64,000 bases of DNA from Epiperipatus broadwayi (lineage: Eukaryota > Onychophora > Udeonychophora > Euonychophora > Peripatidae). Position 1 is the stretch's first letter. Every line of letters starts with the position of its first letter. The translations under genes were made by a program, and so were the position numbers. The notes beneath the pieces were generated by a model. The model made no database searches and had not been told where the DNA came from. It was given only the letters and a program-made list of their open reading frames with translations. Below are positions 1 to 12,540 of the stretch, piece by piece. The stretch is taken from assembly GCA_028023455.1 (NCBI GenBank), contig JAQFVV010006272.1:229501-293500 (forward strand). Reading direction: 5' to 3'.

Positions 1-1640
1 GCCTACGTTTTTACCAACCTGGATGTGTAAACTAAGGAAACCAGCCCTGGAAGAAATGGGTAATATATTTCCATAATGAACCTTAAACTATCTGGCCAGT
101 TTCCGAACTTTACTTTGCACTCCCTTTAGAGCTCTTTTATTCTTTAATGTAATAATCTTTATAAAACCTTTTATTCATGCTACTGTAAATTTATATCGTA
201 ATTCTCTCAACCTCTAGTCTTTAAACTTTCTCTTTTCTTACTTGGTGGTTCATTTATTATATTATATATATATATATTTGTGTGCTTTATTAATGTCGTT
301 TATTTTTAATTATATGCCAATAATCTTTCGACTCGATGAGCTCCTTTGTTCTATTTGCCTCATGCAAATAATATAATATTAATTCTAATAGTAGTTCTCG
401 CCCATTAGAACTAAATTTATAAGTTCTATCAATCATCGAGTCGAAAGAAATTATTACATGTTTACTATTTTTATAATTGGCTAATAATAAATTATTAGCT
501 CCATTTCCAATCTATGCCCCAGCTATTTTCTCGTGTTTACCAATATGTATTTATTCATATATATAATCTTAAAATGTTTTCTGCAAAAGGGTCGATAAAG
601 GAATCAACTAAATATACTCTAATTCAAATTTCAGTTAATTGCTATTTAGATTCAGGAAGGGCACGGTGATTGGGGCATAATTAATATGATTTGCAAATAC
701 TTTAAAATAGTTTTCGTTAAAAGCTTGTTTGACTTTAATTAATTGATCAAGTCATCATGTAGAGCATTCTATATGGGTTTTAGTATTCAAACGATGACTA
801 TCAAGTCATCATCTTCGAACGTTGCTGACGTAGGGCAATCTTCCGCTCCTTTAGGCTGGTCGGTGATAATTTCTGTTATTTTAAATTATCGAGGAAGAAA
901 GCACTTCCTCTCCTGTTCATATTAGTCAAAGGGCATAAGACTTGTCAGATGCAAGCCGCCATAGGACTTCGATTATCGACTAGCCATCGTCTTTCAATTT
1001 CACTTTATAGCTCATAATTCGTCAGCACCGTTACCTCTCTGTTCCAGTAAAGCCCGCTCTGATGCTCATAATTTGTGATGAAGTGATTTAAATTAAAGTC
1101 CAACAAATTCTCCGTTATATCTCAAAATAAGTTTTCTAATAAAGATTAAAGTTATGCCCTAAAATACGTATCTTGCTCTTCATGAATGGATTTGCGAATG
1201 TGAAAATAAATATCACATTCTTTCGTATAAAATTAGAGTAATAATTTCCTTTACTAATGAATACCTTTATCTGCCTTTATTTTCTTGTTGGGGGCATAGA
1301 CATAGACTTTCAAATATTGTGTAATATTCATTGGCATATAATAAGGACCGCCACTCGTATTATAATTATAAACTTTGTTTAAGGACTAGAATTAATTAAT
1401 TTAATCTTTATTTAAAATTCAAACAAAACAAATTATTATTATTAAATATTTTCTAAACACACTTGGTTTCTTAGTTCTTAATTCTTTTATAATTATTTTA
1501 ATGTTAATACTCGCTGTCTGTGTTGGTAACCCGAACATATACATATGATTCGATTTAAAATTATTTTAGTCAGTTTATTATCAGATATTAATGTCAGTTC
1601 AGGGGTCTCTGATCCTCACCAACCATTGAGCTAGTTTCTT
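1..1640 (-). repeat. Copy A of an unidentified long dispersed repeat (cut by window edge)
   Basis: Read as reverse complement, this stretch aligns with 39,950-41,578. Shared landmarks run from gcctacgtt at position 1 to CCTCACCAACC near 1,615. They include the 15-base palindromic arms at 325-339 and 433-447, the TGACGTAG motif at 826-833 and the phrase gggggcatagacatag near 1,290. Homology reaches base 1, so the unit extends out of the window. Divergence from copy B is moderate, with many substitutions and small indels. There is no convincing protein: the short open frame at 743-925 is not kept in copy B. The strand given makes copy A parallel to copy B's plus orientation, which leads into a TATA box and an open reading frame. 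It may be an LTR, a promoter-bearing element end or a segmental duplicate; I do not recognise the family. Confidence 0.75.
325..447. repeat. Conserved hairpin inside repeat copy A
   Basis: CTTTCGACTCGATGA at 325-339 is an exact inverted match to TCATCGAGTCGAAAG at 433-447, with a 93-base loop. A smaller palindrome, AGTTCT...AGAACT, lies in the loop. Copy B keeps both arms (41,151-41,165 and 41,260-41,274, 14 of 15 matching), so the structure predates the split of the copies. Confidence 0.7.
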
Positions 1641-1992
1641 GGTGCATAGCACTGTGCCATCAATTTAGATTTCTACTAATCTGAGCTGTTGAGTTGGGTT
1701 TGAATTCAGTTTTGGTTCAGCTGAGTTTGGATCCGACTTGCAGTTCTTTTGGTGGGTTTTTCAACTGGTACAATATATATATATATCCTTAAAGCATGTC
1801 TATTTATAAATGTAGGTATAAATTTGTATATATATATATATATATATGTCTGTGTGTATGTGTATTGGCATATATATATGTAGGTATGTAATTTATATGT
1901 ATGTCTGTGAGTAATATGGATCTATATATCTATACTATGTAGGGGATATATATGTATATTTTGATATACATATGTGTATTATATATATATAT

Positions 1993-2038
<46 letters not shown>

Positions 2039-2190
2039 GATGTTTATGTATTATATTGTTCAAATATTGCATCTCTAATAAAGATTGATGGACAGTTGAA
2101 ACTGTAAAGAAAATGAAAGTTTTTAACAAAATTTGTTTGCGTTGAAGTGTATATGAAAGAAGTATTATAAAATATATATATATATATTAC
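1641..2190. other. AT-rich spacer with (TA)n tracts
   Basis: No gene seen. Several short TA and TATG runs lie at 1,770-1,880, with a longer (TA)n at about 1,998-2,032. The open frames here on the minus strand are made of translated TA repeats. Confidence 0.7.
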
Positions 2191-2194
2191 TGAA

Positions 2195-2450
2195 ATCATC
2201 AAAAGAATGAAAAGACTGAAGTAAAGTTGAGATGGACATATTTCTAGAAGAGATGATACTAAATAGGCAGGTAAAATCTTAAATGGGATCACAAGAGATT
2301 GTAAAAGACATAGAATAAACCCATATTTAAGATGAATGGATGAAATAATGAAGTATGCTACAATGATGTAGAGAATGCAGGCTAGAGACTGGAGAATATG
2401 GATTGCACTTGGAGAGACTTTCATCCTGCAGTGAATTGATTATAATGGTT
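2195..2450 (+). pseudogene. LINE ORF2 3' end relic, RTE-like
   Basis: Broken plus-strand translation gives the order GHI-RRDDT-WAGKIL-W-PRDCKRHR-P-LRWMDEI-RMQARDWRIWIALGETF. This is the C-terminal tail seen in many animal non-LTR retrotransposons that end soon after the stop codon. The related copy at 20,622-20,830 has the same order, with RWMDEI, AR-QRIWIE and GETF. Stops and frameshifts show it is dead. The RTE assignment rests on the tail style and the very short 3' UTR and is tentative. Confidence 0.6.
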
Positions 2451-2530
2451 TAAAATGTTGATGATATATTAAGAATTGCAACTGATGGAGAGTTTTTAAA
2501 ACCAGCATGATTATTATAAATATTATTTAA

Positions 2531-2692
2531 AAAAGAAGAGAAGACAATGATGAAGGAGAGGAGGAGAAGAAGATGAGAAGAAAAAAGAAGAATTTAATGA
2601 AGAAGAAGTGAAGAAGCAAAAGAAGGTGATAATAAAGAAGAGAAGGGCAAGAAAAAGAAAAAAGAAGAAGAAAAAGAAAAAGCAGCAACAAT
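2531..2692 (+). repeat. Purine-rich (GAA/GAAAA) tract
   Basis: About 160 bases almost free of pyrimidines on the plus strand, built of gaagaag, gagaag and aaaag words. It follows the LINE 3' relic closely and may be an expanded retroposon tail. Long purine mirror tracts of this kind can form triplex DNA. Confidence 0.6.
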
Positions 2693-2805
2693 AATATTTG
2701 AAACCTTAAATTATAAAATTAACATTAATATATCATTTGTAATTTAACTATTACTAAATTTGTTTTTTTCTGAGCCAACATAATATCTGGTAATTAACAA
2801 ATATA

Positions 2806-4140
2806 CACATGGGTCTCATTTCATGTGGATTTTTTTAATGCAATTTTGAAGTTATGTGATTCATGTTTCTTTTTAATATTTTTGTATGTGGTTTTCTTTT
2901 ATGTGATAAAAATTATTAAATCAGAAGTCAAGCTCTGATAATATGCTATTCCTTTAAATAAAAATTTTGTGCATTCACATGTCATATTTAAAGTAATAGC
3001 ACATTATTGGAGTTCTACTTCTATCTAATGATTTCAATATTTTTAGCACTTTATAATAGTACTGTAAAATATTTTCTGCAATAAAGAAATTCATAAATCA
3101 CTTAAAATCAGGATTTCCCATTTTATATACACACATTAAATTTTACAAGATTATAATGTAAATCTGTTCAAATGTTATACATATCTATACTATGCATGTT
3201 GTTGTTTTTGCATTTTAAATCACATTCTATTTTTGCTTTTTAAAAAAGAGTAAATAATCAATTAATCATTTAGTGTCTGCAAGTTTATTTTTAAAAGGTG
3301 AGTAACAGTGGTGGGCACAATTACATTTGACAATTAAAAATTAAAATCTGATTTTTAACTATAATTAACAATTTAAAAATTATGTGACATGATCTGAAAT
3401 TAATGTGATGCAAAACAATGAAAATTGATTTTTAAACAGAATTGAAAATTAAAAAAATTAAAGACAAAAATAAGCATTTAATTTTTAATTGTTAGTTTTA
3501 ATTAAATTTTTCACAATAGTGGTGAGTAGGTGTCTTTTTATTATCATAAGTCTAAGTTCTTATTTTTATTTTAAACTTTTAGTTTATCCTGATGAGAGAA
3601 AAAACACCCAAGAAATAAATTTCTTTGGAACAAAAATTTCAATTTTAGATTGCTTAGCGAAATGATTGGAAAACATTTTAGTTTGGATGCATGTACTATA
3701 AGTGCAATTTTAAAAAATGAAGTTGGCACTAGTTGTATTTCCTCTTGTGATGAATCTGATCTCTTACTAGTTCACAAATGAACTTGCATATTGACAAATA
3801 GTGATAATTATTAAAATACTGTACATGTATGAAAAAATGTAAAATACTGTAAATTACACATAAAAATATATTGTTTTGAATAAAATTAAATACTGTAGTT
3901 AATAAAAAAAAGTAAAAAAGTTTGTCTTGTATCAATTTTTTTCAACTTTGAAATTTTTTATTAATCATATTTTATTTCCTTATTTTTTTATGCAAATTTT
4001 AAAATAATTTTACATTGTTGCTTTGTTTTTATGTGAGTTTTTGAAAATTACAGTATGTATCCCCCATTTTTCAAAGTAAGTTAAATCTATTTTTGTGTGA
4101 TTTCTTTTGTGCCAATGATATGAGGGGTTATTCATGTAAT
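2806..4140 (+). mobile_element. MITE family with CACCTGGGTCTC ends, copy 1 (longer, decayed)
   Basis: The start, CACATGGGTCTCATTTCATG, is preceded by TA (2,804-2,805). The interior aligns with the reverse complement of 34,978-35,845, including acacacattaaattttacaag, a duplicated AAAGTAATAGC block, and the A/T-rich tail near 3,930-4,100. The far terminal repeat is eroded, so the end is approximate. It is longer than copy 2 because of internal insertions or lengthened A/T stretches. No transposase is present. The open frame at 3,729-3,935 (minus) lies inside the non-coding element and is not taken as a gene. Confidence 0.65.
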
Positions 4141-4149
4141 TTCTACATA

Positions 4150-5035
4150 AATATAATGATAATATCGAACCCAATAAGAGCTTTCAGGATTCCATCATCA
4201 GTTTTTAAATGAAATGGATGATTGAATAGTTGGATTGATGGGAAGATTGAAGCCTGTCTATAATATAAAGTTTGAGGAATTGCTATCCTGATATAATGCA
4301 AATCCTGCTTGCATCTATGTGTTGGAGATTATGATCTGGCCAACTGATGATGGCTGGTTTAGTGCAAAATACATATATTTGGATTCAGTTATTTTTTCAC
4401 ATGTGTATGATCATGTGTTTTACTTGCATGAGATGGAGTGAAATGGTGCAAGAATATGCTAAAACATCCTGAGTTCAAGTCTTTCCATTTACATATATAT
4501 TGTAACAGTACAGAAAATTAGGGTTATATGAAGTTACAATGTCCCACAATTGGGTAGCAACTTGTAACAGTACACTACATTAGGTCTGAATTATGAGGAG
4601 ATGGAAAACCATTATCATCTCCAAATAAATAAAATATATAATTAAATATAAAAGTAATGATCATGAGAGATCAGGACATAACTAACTATAAGTTTACCAG
4701 CAATTCACAAAAGTAGTAATCATTCATCATCAGGAATAATCAATAAAAATAAACACTCAATCTTGGAACTGGATTTGAATGTAGTCCACTATAGACCTGG
4801 CTAATTATTTAACCACTGCCAAACCTAAGGCTGGAATACAAATGATAATTATCTGGATGCACCCTCTTAAATGCTATTTCATAAAATTATAACATTAAGT
4901 CGAATAATGCTGAAATATTAAAAACATCCTGTCCATTGTCAATGCTCTGGTTACTTAGTACCATTAATATACTAGCCAACTATAAACTAAATTTCTAAAG
5001 AAATAATAAATAAGAGATGTATTTTTAAAATTTAA
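4150..5035. other. AT-rich sequence, no gene seen
   Basis: No coding signal. A Pol III B-box-like GAGTTCAAGTC occurs at 4,471-4,481, but no matching A box was found, so no SINE is called. Confidence 0.6.
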
Positions 5036-5039
5036 AAAA

Positions 5040-5305
5040 ATTTTTTCCACCCACGATCTATTGTGTTAACAAAAAACTCCCTTTTTATTTTTTTTTATAA
5101 ATAAATAAACTTATAAATTTATATAAAAAAAAAAAATTTTAATATAAATTTTTTAAAAAATTTTTGTATCTTTATAAAAAAAAATTTTTTTGGGGGGGTT
5201 GTTTTTTAAAAAAAAAAAAATTTTTTTTTTTTATAATTTTTGGGGAGAGTGTTTTGTGGAAAAAGATTGATATTTAGGGTTTTTTTTGGGAGGGGGGTTG
5301 GGGGG
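5040..5305. other. Homopolymer-dominated tract, probable low-quality consensus
   Basis: Consecutive long runs of A, T and G (for example seven G, then twelve A directly followed by twelve T, then repeated GGGG and GGGGGG runs) replace normal sequence for about 260 bases. The pattern differs from the simple repeats elsewhere in the window and looks like unresolved reads or an assembly join rather than biology. Confidence 0.5.
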
Positions 5306-5960
5306 AGGGAGATTACAGCCAATTATATAATTTTAAAAAATGCAATTGTTCAGCTATTTTCCTTCTTAATCATAAACATTGAAAAACAAGTCAAGAACTT
5401 AAATTAGCAAAAAAATAAGATAATCAGTTATTTGCACTGACTTGATTTTTTGCACTGAAGAGAGATAAAGAGAAAAGAAGAAAAACTCTGACTAATTAGA
5501 AATAAAATTTATTAAAGTATTATTAAAGTCATTATTTTAAAAAATATAATCTTAAATATAAAAGTTTATGATTCTTAAAATATTAAAATTAATATTTATT
5601 ACATAATTTTAAAAAAAAATATTTTTCACTTAATACATTTTAATAGTTTAAATTAAAACTAACTAATTAATTATAGTACTGAAGAGAGAGTGAGAATAAA
5701 AAAACTTGTTTACTTTTTTATAGTTTTTTCCATATTACAATCATATTATTATTTAACAAATTTAATATTTTAGACCTTTCATACTATTACTTGGAAACTT
5801 AAAGTAATTAGTTAAATAAAAACCCATTATAAAAATATGCATGGAAAAATTAAATATTATTTTCTCCATTACTTAAATAATTGTAAACTAAACTTGAGGA
5901 ATCTGCTGCTAACTATCTAATTATTTATAATGCAGCTATTTGGTCAACTAGTTAATCATA
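5306..5960. other. AT-rich sequence, no gene seen
   Basis: Very A/T-rich with no coding, RNA or repeat landmarks I could support. Confidence 0.6.
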
Positions 5961-5972
5961 TTAATGTGACAA

Positions 5973-5973
5973 T

Positions 5974-6006
<33 letters not shown>

Positions 6007-6046
6007 TATATATATATACTTATATATATATATATATATATATATA
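5973..6046. repeat. (TA)n microsatellite
   Basis: Nearly continuous TA dinucleotides with a few interruptions. The open frame across it (5,930-6,175) is a product of the repeat. Confidence 0.9.
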
Positions 6047-6179
6047 AGTTGCCCAAAAACAGAAATTCTAATGAATATAATGTTGAATTTAGGCTTAACT
6101 CATATAAATGACTTTTACCAAGATTATGCTAATTTGATTTTGCAAGTCAGACACTCCATGCAACTACAAGTTTGAAAGA

Positions 6180-9100
6180 TATATAAAATTTCTGAAATCC
6201 TAACTCTAATGAATATCGAATAAGGTTTTATAAAGTAATATCCTAATCTTTATTTGCTCTAAATAAATGTATAATATTATCCAAATTATACATTTATGGA
6301 TCATTTTTTATTCACATACCTTGTTAAATTAAATTAAAGTAAATGAAATTTATTCTTTAAATTAATAGTAATTTATTCATGTTAAGTTAAAATATTTCAT
6401 AAATATTTTGATAAAATGTAAGCCAGTAATTATAATGTATGATATCCATTTAGTGTATAAAGCCACTTATGGTATTAAATAAATACATTTAAAATTGAAG
6501 AAAAACCTTAGATTACTTTTGCTTAGTAATTTATATAAAATTTATAAAAATTTATGGCTTATTTAGATTTAAAATGACATAAAATCTAAATAAGTTAAGT
6601 ACAATATAAAGTTATTTATCAGTTTTTTTTCCCTTTGATTTATATGCATATCTAAAACATCTCTTCATAATTATAACATGTACATATATTAACCATTAAC
6701 TATATAAATTTGACAGAAATTGTAGGTGAACATGTAATAAAACACAGAATGTCTATATGTAGATAAGCATTTTAAAGGATTCAGTGTATATTAATTTATA
6801 TTTGGTTCATGAAAGATTTAAAAATCTAAAACTGTTCATAATTTTTTTTTTTTAAATCTTTGGGTGGTTTTGTTGTTAGCACTCTTATTTAAACCAGATT
6901 ATTTAGCATTCTATGATCCAATGTTATACTTTCAGTCTTTAGCAATAGATGTAGAAATGTATGAACAATTTAAACTACTCCATTATTATATTATATTTTC
7001 AAAAGATAACCATAAAATATATTCTTTCTCAGCATAATATAATCCTCAGGCATTAGGATTTGCAGAAATATTAAATTTTTTTTTTTAAATTCTATTAATG
7101 TATTGTAGCATTATATTTTGGTACTGATGCTATTATGGTCTACATGATATAAATTGTTCAAAAAAAATTGATTTATATATTTCACAATAGATAGGAAAAT
7201 CAAGTGATAGGGTACCACTGTCAACTTCCATAAAGGGGATGTGCATAAGGATAATCATTTTTTGTTTTTGTTAGACACCAAATCTTAGTTTTTGAATATT
7301 TTCAAATATTAAATATAGCATTTCTTTATACAATTTATGAACAGTTAGTGTATTGTTTTAGTGATGGCTGTAAATCTAGGTACACATAGAATAGTGTTTG
7401 CAAGTACATGGTAAGTAAAATCATAAGTAATCAAACTTTGCTAAATTGGAATATTTGCAACAAACTCAAAATGAATAAATTGTTGATTAAATCAGAAAAG
7501 GTGCTAATAATTAAAAATATATATTAAAAAATTACATTTATATATAAATATGTCAGCGTCAATGTAAAATAATATTCACAAAATTAGAAATATATGTTAG
7601 AAAGACTAACAAAGCAATTACTGAAATTTAGATAATTAAATATTTAGATTTAATAAATATTTATATTATAACGAAATATAAAACACAATGAAATTATTGA
7701 TATTAATAGAGTAATAAAATTGTATTGATCTAATAATATTTATTGACAAATATTTATTGCTCTAATAAGGTTTGGTAATAAATGAATCAATGCATTTTTA
7801 TTTATTTATAAGAAAATTGATGTTATATATTTTTTATCATTTTATTGGTTTATATTACAAAATGAATACACTTTCCTGCCAATGGAGAAAAAAAACTATA
7901 GGATCTCATCTGATTATTTACAGTACTATGGAGACCCCCTGAAAATCAACTACCAGGAGAGATGCATTATGGAAAATTTTGATATTATATGAAAAAACCT
8001 ATAAATACCAGTAAATAAAAATGAGAGATCAATCTATAAAATTTACACTGTAGTGTAAAATCAGTTTTGTTTTTATCCAAAATTACCATTTTTTAGTACC
8101 TATCTATCCAAGGATGACAGGATAGAAAAACGTTATCTAGGAGTCTGCCTTAGACAGAGTCAGGTCTACTCCAAAATTAGTAGAAGGTATGAATATATGT
8201 TAAACTAAAATATAAAAGGAAAAACAAACTGCATTTTTTTTTTTTAATTCAGTTTAAAAAAAATTGAAATTTGCAATATTAAATTCTGGAATGTCCAACT
8301 AAAAATTTGTTTAAAACATATGAATTGCATTTTTTCAATTTCAAAAAAATATGCTTTTAATATATGTCCCAGTAAAATTTTGAGTGATTTCCCAGAATCT
8401 TATTCAATAAAGGAAGCTTTTGCAAAGGATGTTTAAGTGTTTCATATATAAATAAATAAATAATATATTGGTATTGAATAGAAATGATAGAAATATTTTT
8501 TTTAAAACATCATAAGCATGAAAGTATTATAGTGACTGTAAGTACTTGTTTTTGACAAAGAGTTACTTAGAGGTTTTTATGTGATTATACGTTCAACTAT
8601 CAAAAGAATTAAGAAGATTAAGACAATTCAAAATATACCTTTAATATTTGAGATAAATATTTTCCAAAATTGATTGATTTGACTGTGATAATTTTAATCT
8701 TCAGAAAACTTGAATAATAATTCTACAAATCATTAAATGAATTCACATTTGTGAATCATATAATCAATAAATTTTGTTTGTTAGATATTGCATTGCCATA
8801 TAAAATTTAGATGAACAATGTATTAGTTAATCATGTTTTCATGAATAGTTTAATAAATTATTACAATAGTAAATATACCAAATCTAATCTTAAAACTCTG
8901 TTGGAAATCTGGATAGTATATTTTTATTCAATATTTAAAGTTATAGTGTGATAGATAAATAAGAATGAATACATATTAAATCTTTGTTAGTAAAGAGAGA
9001 TTTCATTTTAAAATATAAATATTAAGTTATATTTCTTCATTTGTGATTTTTATTTTAAAGTTCCATTTCAATTCATGTTTGAGTAAATCTATCTTGAAGA

Positions 9101-10940
9101 AATAGTACATTTTTCAGAATAAAGATTGTTTATATTTGGTTCACCAAATACTATGTGTTAAAATATATACTATAATTAATTTAAAATTATGAGTTGAGAT
9201 TTGCTGTTGTGTTATAATTTATAGACCCGTTCCACTAGCATGATGGACAAATGTTAAAATACTGTATTGCATAGGTGGTTGTAAAATAAACTTTACAGTA
9301 ATAAAATTTGAATTCACACTTGGGTGGATAAAGAATGTGACAAATTATAAACATTAAATTTATAATTTTGAAAAAGTTAATTCAGTTATATATTCAAATT
9401 AAACGTAAGATGAAATATTGCAATCCATCTCCTGTAATTTGTATGCTGTATTGTCACACATACCATGAGTTTTTACACCAAATGTAGATATAATCAATAC
9501 ACCATACTCTACATATCCTTTTAAAATAAACTGAAAACATTTATCTTTAATATTTGTTGTTATATGGAAATAGTTCATATTATAAATATTTATCTATAAT
9601 ATTTGCTGATTTGTATTTATTATTATTATATTATTTTGTTATTTACATTAAATACACAATTTTGTTATATTTATTGGGTTATATGGTATTATTCTTTGAC
9701 AGCATTTGATACTATTTAAGTTCAGATGAAGACATCACAGTGCTGATTCATTTAAAATTATTTAAATACTTTATTATATTTGCTATGTGAACCCACTGAG
9801 TTTAAAATAGAATACATACATAAAAATCATTGATGCACATATTCATGTTTATTAAAGAAAATCCCTGAAATAATTATAATGTCTTAATAAATATCTATTA
9901 ATAGGAACTCTGAGAATATGTTGTTAACGAATAGATAAAGCAAAATTATATAAGCATGAAATCATTTAATAATATACCAACGATTGTTGAAATATTATAA
10001 AAATTATATATTTTAAAAGTTTAATAGTCAATATTAAAATCTTGAGAAATTACATATTTTACATTGATTATTTATTTTGTTTGGGAAATCTGAAGTGAAC
10101 ATATTTATGTGGGTTAGAGTCTTATAAAGGCTCAACCATATGCGAATGTATTTTCAGTACACACAAATGCAATAGAAAATGCCTTAAAGATTCTCATACT
10201 TCAATTTTCGTTTTAGCACAGTTAATCTCTTACTCACTAAGTTGCTCCAAATAAATTTAGATTGGCATGTTATAATATAAATATAACTCCATCGCAAATA
10301 TCCTCTGAGCCTATTGATAAATCATTGGGGTTAACTTTTGATATTTTAATTTTTTTCCCAGCATGAAGGATATTCAATATTTTATTGTTTCTATTGTTTT
10401 TTGTTTCCAAGGTGGCTTTGTCATCATTATATATAAGGAGTTTTAAGCTCTATTTTAATAAAATCTATAAATATAAAAAAATGTTGTTTAAATTCAGCTG
10501 TGTAAATTTGAAATTTTATTGAAAGTGAATCGATAAATGCCTTTAGAGTATTGTAAAATATTTTCCAGCTGTTGTCAAGCCATAATTTAAATTGAAAAAC
10601 TCACCCATTTTTGATTTTTTTGTATTTATATTTTTTTAAATACATGCATCTTTTATGATTTTATATTACAAAAGTAAAATTCTTCTTTGAGGTGGATAAT
10701 ATTTATATTTAAAAGACTTTTATAAAAGAATGAAAGATAAAATATTTTCTTTCAACAATCTACTTGTTGTTTTTCTTTGTTGTTAAGTGATGTCCAAAGA
10801 TTACTATCACTATGTTTGATTGTTCATGGAATTATTGTTATAAAATTTACTAAGTAATCTTCATTACAACAAAATTCATTTAAATAATTATTTTATAAGT
10901 ACACATATATGCATAATCACATTTACACATGTATAATATC
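6180..10940. other. Long AT-rich stretch without recognisable genes
   Basis: About 4.8 kb with no open frame over 60 codons and no element ends I recognise. Short (TTA)n near 9,620 and many A and T runs. Any elements here are too decayed to call by eye. Confidence 0.6.
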
Positions 10941-10956
10941 TGTTTATTAATTATTT

Positions 10957-11964
10957 GGTACTAATTACTTAGCCGGGTTTGGTCACTTGATGGCATTGTT
11001 GCCAGTCAAAAACAATACAATGCAACATTACTGGGCCATGATTTTTAAAATATGGTGACTTTTTTTGCCTATACGGCAATTTTTTTTTGGCTTTATTTGT
11101 ATTATGTGATTTCTATTTAGCGATTTTTAAAAACAAATTTTACTATTAATTAAATTTTTTTATCCTTTTATTTTTTTCTACTACATCTTTAATTTTTTAT
11201 TTTTAGGGTTTTTTTGTTCCTTCCTACTAACAAATTACAATAATCAAAATTATACACAAACACATCTTTACTGCTGATATAGTTTTCAAACCAATTTCTA
11301 TTAACTTTTTTTTAAATAAAACCAAGCAAAAAGAACTTTTGTCTCATTGATGACAAAGTATTTCTCAACCCACCTCCCTCCACCCCACCCCAAAAAATAA
11401 AAATAAGATCAAAACTTTTGACTTTTTCAACTCTTGCTTTTTTTTCTTTTTTGTACTGATTTATGTCATAGAATCACAACCTTTTGTTTGGAAATGTGTG
11501 TGAATCAAATACCTTGCCACAGTGTACCATTTTATTTGTCTCATATATTTTCTCATGAAAGCATGAGTGTTCATGTGAGCTCAGCTGAATCCTGTTTGGC
11601 CATATCCCTTTGCCAATGTTTTGACATTCCAAGTTGTGTAGCGAATAGTAGGGATGGTATGACAATTCTTAGTGAGTCATATTGTAAGATTTAAGTAGAA
11701 ATAAAATTACTCTGCTATGGAGATTTCAAAAATTGTGGCCAGTTATAGTAGCCAACTGTGAATTATATGAATTCACATAAAGTGTCACAAACCACAAAAT
11801 ATGCCATAATATTTCTGTGCAATGCCATCAAATGGCCTGCAATGGCTAAGATAAGCAGAACTGTTTTCTTAGCTGTAGGTCTAGGCCATGTAAAAGGCAT
11901 TTATAGGTGGTCTTGACTAGCCAAAATGCCATCAAATGCCAAGCCCAGATAAGTAATGAGTACC
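10957..11964 (+). mobile_element. 1.0-kb DNA transposon with long TIRs and 8-bp TSD
   Basis: The left end begins GGTACTAATTACTTA. The reverse complement of the right end begins GGTACTCATTACTTA, and similarity goes on for about 55 bases through CTTGGCATTTGATGGCATT. Both sides are flanked by the same 8 bases, AATTATTT (10,949-10,956 and 11,965-11,972), so the boundaries are firm. Eight-base duplications fit hAT, P or Merlin elements. The GGTAC terminus is not the usual CAG of hAT, so the superfamily is open. The right subterminal part repeats ATGCCATCAAATG words, typical of transposase-binding arrays. No transposase is present; the middle holds a decayed zinc-finger-like segment. Confidence 0.85.
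11470..11700 (-). pseudogene. Decayed C2H2 zinc-finger-like segment inside the TIR element
   Basis: The minus strand reads C-QN-IGKGIWPNRIQLSSHEHS, then about 14 residues later HCGKVFDSHTF. Spacing and residues (C-x-x-(C)GK-x5-N-x2-L-x2-H) look like eroded fingers of a C2H2 array, joined by a degenerate linker. Several zinc ligands are lost (one Cys replaced by Ile). The plus-strand open frame over the same bases (11,434-11,694) is its shadow. Position inside the TIR-bounded unit suggests capture or a former element gene. A chance resemblance is possible. Confidence 0.35.
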
Positions 11965-12234
11965 AATTATTTTATGAAGTGTATGTATAAAATAATTTTT
12001 TTATGTAGCAAATTTAAGTTATGGCTTTTACCTTGAAATGTTTAATGTTGCTTTAATTTTTTTTTCATTATTTTTCATAAATTTGAATAATATCTTGAAG
12101 TAACAGATAATGCATTTACATTTAAAAAGCTATCAATTATATTACATCATTATTATTTCTACTTTTATCTTTATGACTATCAAAATATATAAGATAAAAA
12201 TGAAGTATTTTGTAAATTAGAAGTTTGTATAGAT

Positions 12235-12532
12235 CAGTGGTAGTCAACCTGGTCCCTAGTGGAGGTTCCAGCCTTCATGGTGGGCAGTAGAGGTTTTGTC
12301 CGACACTGAAGCACTTTCTTTTTTTTTTAATTTAATTGACTTTTTAAAAAAATTTCATAGAGATTTATATGCTTTAGCTTGCTGTAACTCTGCTTTATAA
12401 ATTTTATCAAGTAAGGTTACTTCTCTACTTTATAAATCACCATTACTATGGAACTGGTGGGCAGTTATAAAATTTTACTACTAACAGAGATACAAAAGTG
12501 GGCAGTAGGTATAAAAAAATTGACTACCCCTG
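12235..12532 (+). mobile_element. 298-bp hAT MITE with 8-bp TSD
   Basis: Starts CAGTGGTAGTCAACC and ends with the inverted TTGACTACCCCTG, flanked by GTATAGAT (12,227-12,234) and GTATAGGT (12,533-12,540). These are the hAT hallmarks: CA-TG ends and an 8-base duplication. The interior carries the repeated phrase GTGGGCAGTAG near both ends and is A/T-rich. It has no coding capacity. Its ends resemble those of widespread animal hAT families related to SPIN, but I cannot assign a named family without a search. Confidence 0.85.
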
Positions 12533-12540
12533 GTATAGGT

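Noticed and set aside
743-925. 60-codon open frame in repeat copy A
   Set aside because: Not conserved in copy B, no motif, and AT-rich chance frames of this size are common here.
4400-4560. Possible SINE with a B box at 4,471
   Set aside because: No A box or tRNA-like arm at the needed distance.
11434-11694. 86-codon plus-strand frame
   Set aside because: It is the reverse shadow of the zinc-finger-like relic; composition (many Cys and Ser) comes from reading that strand backwards.
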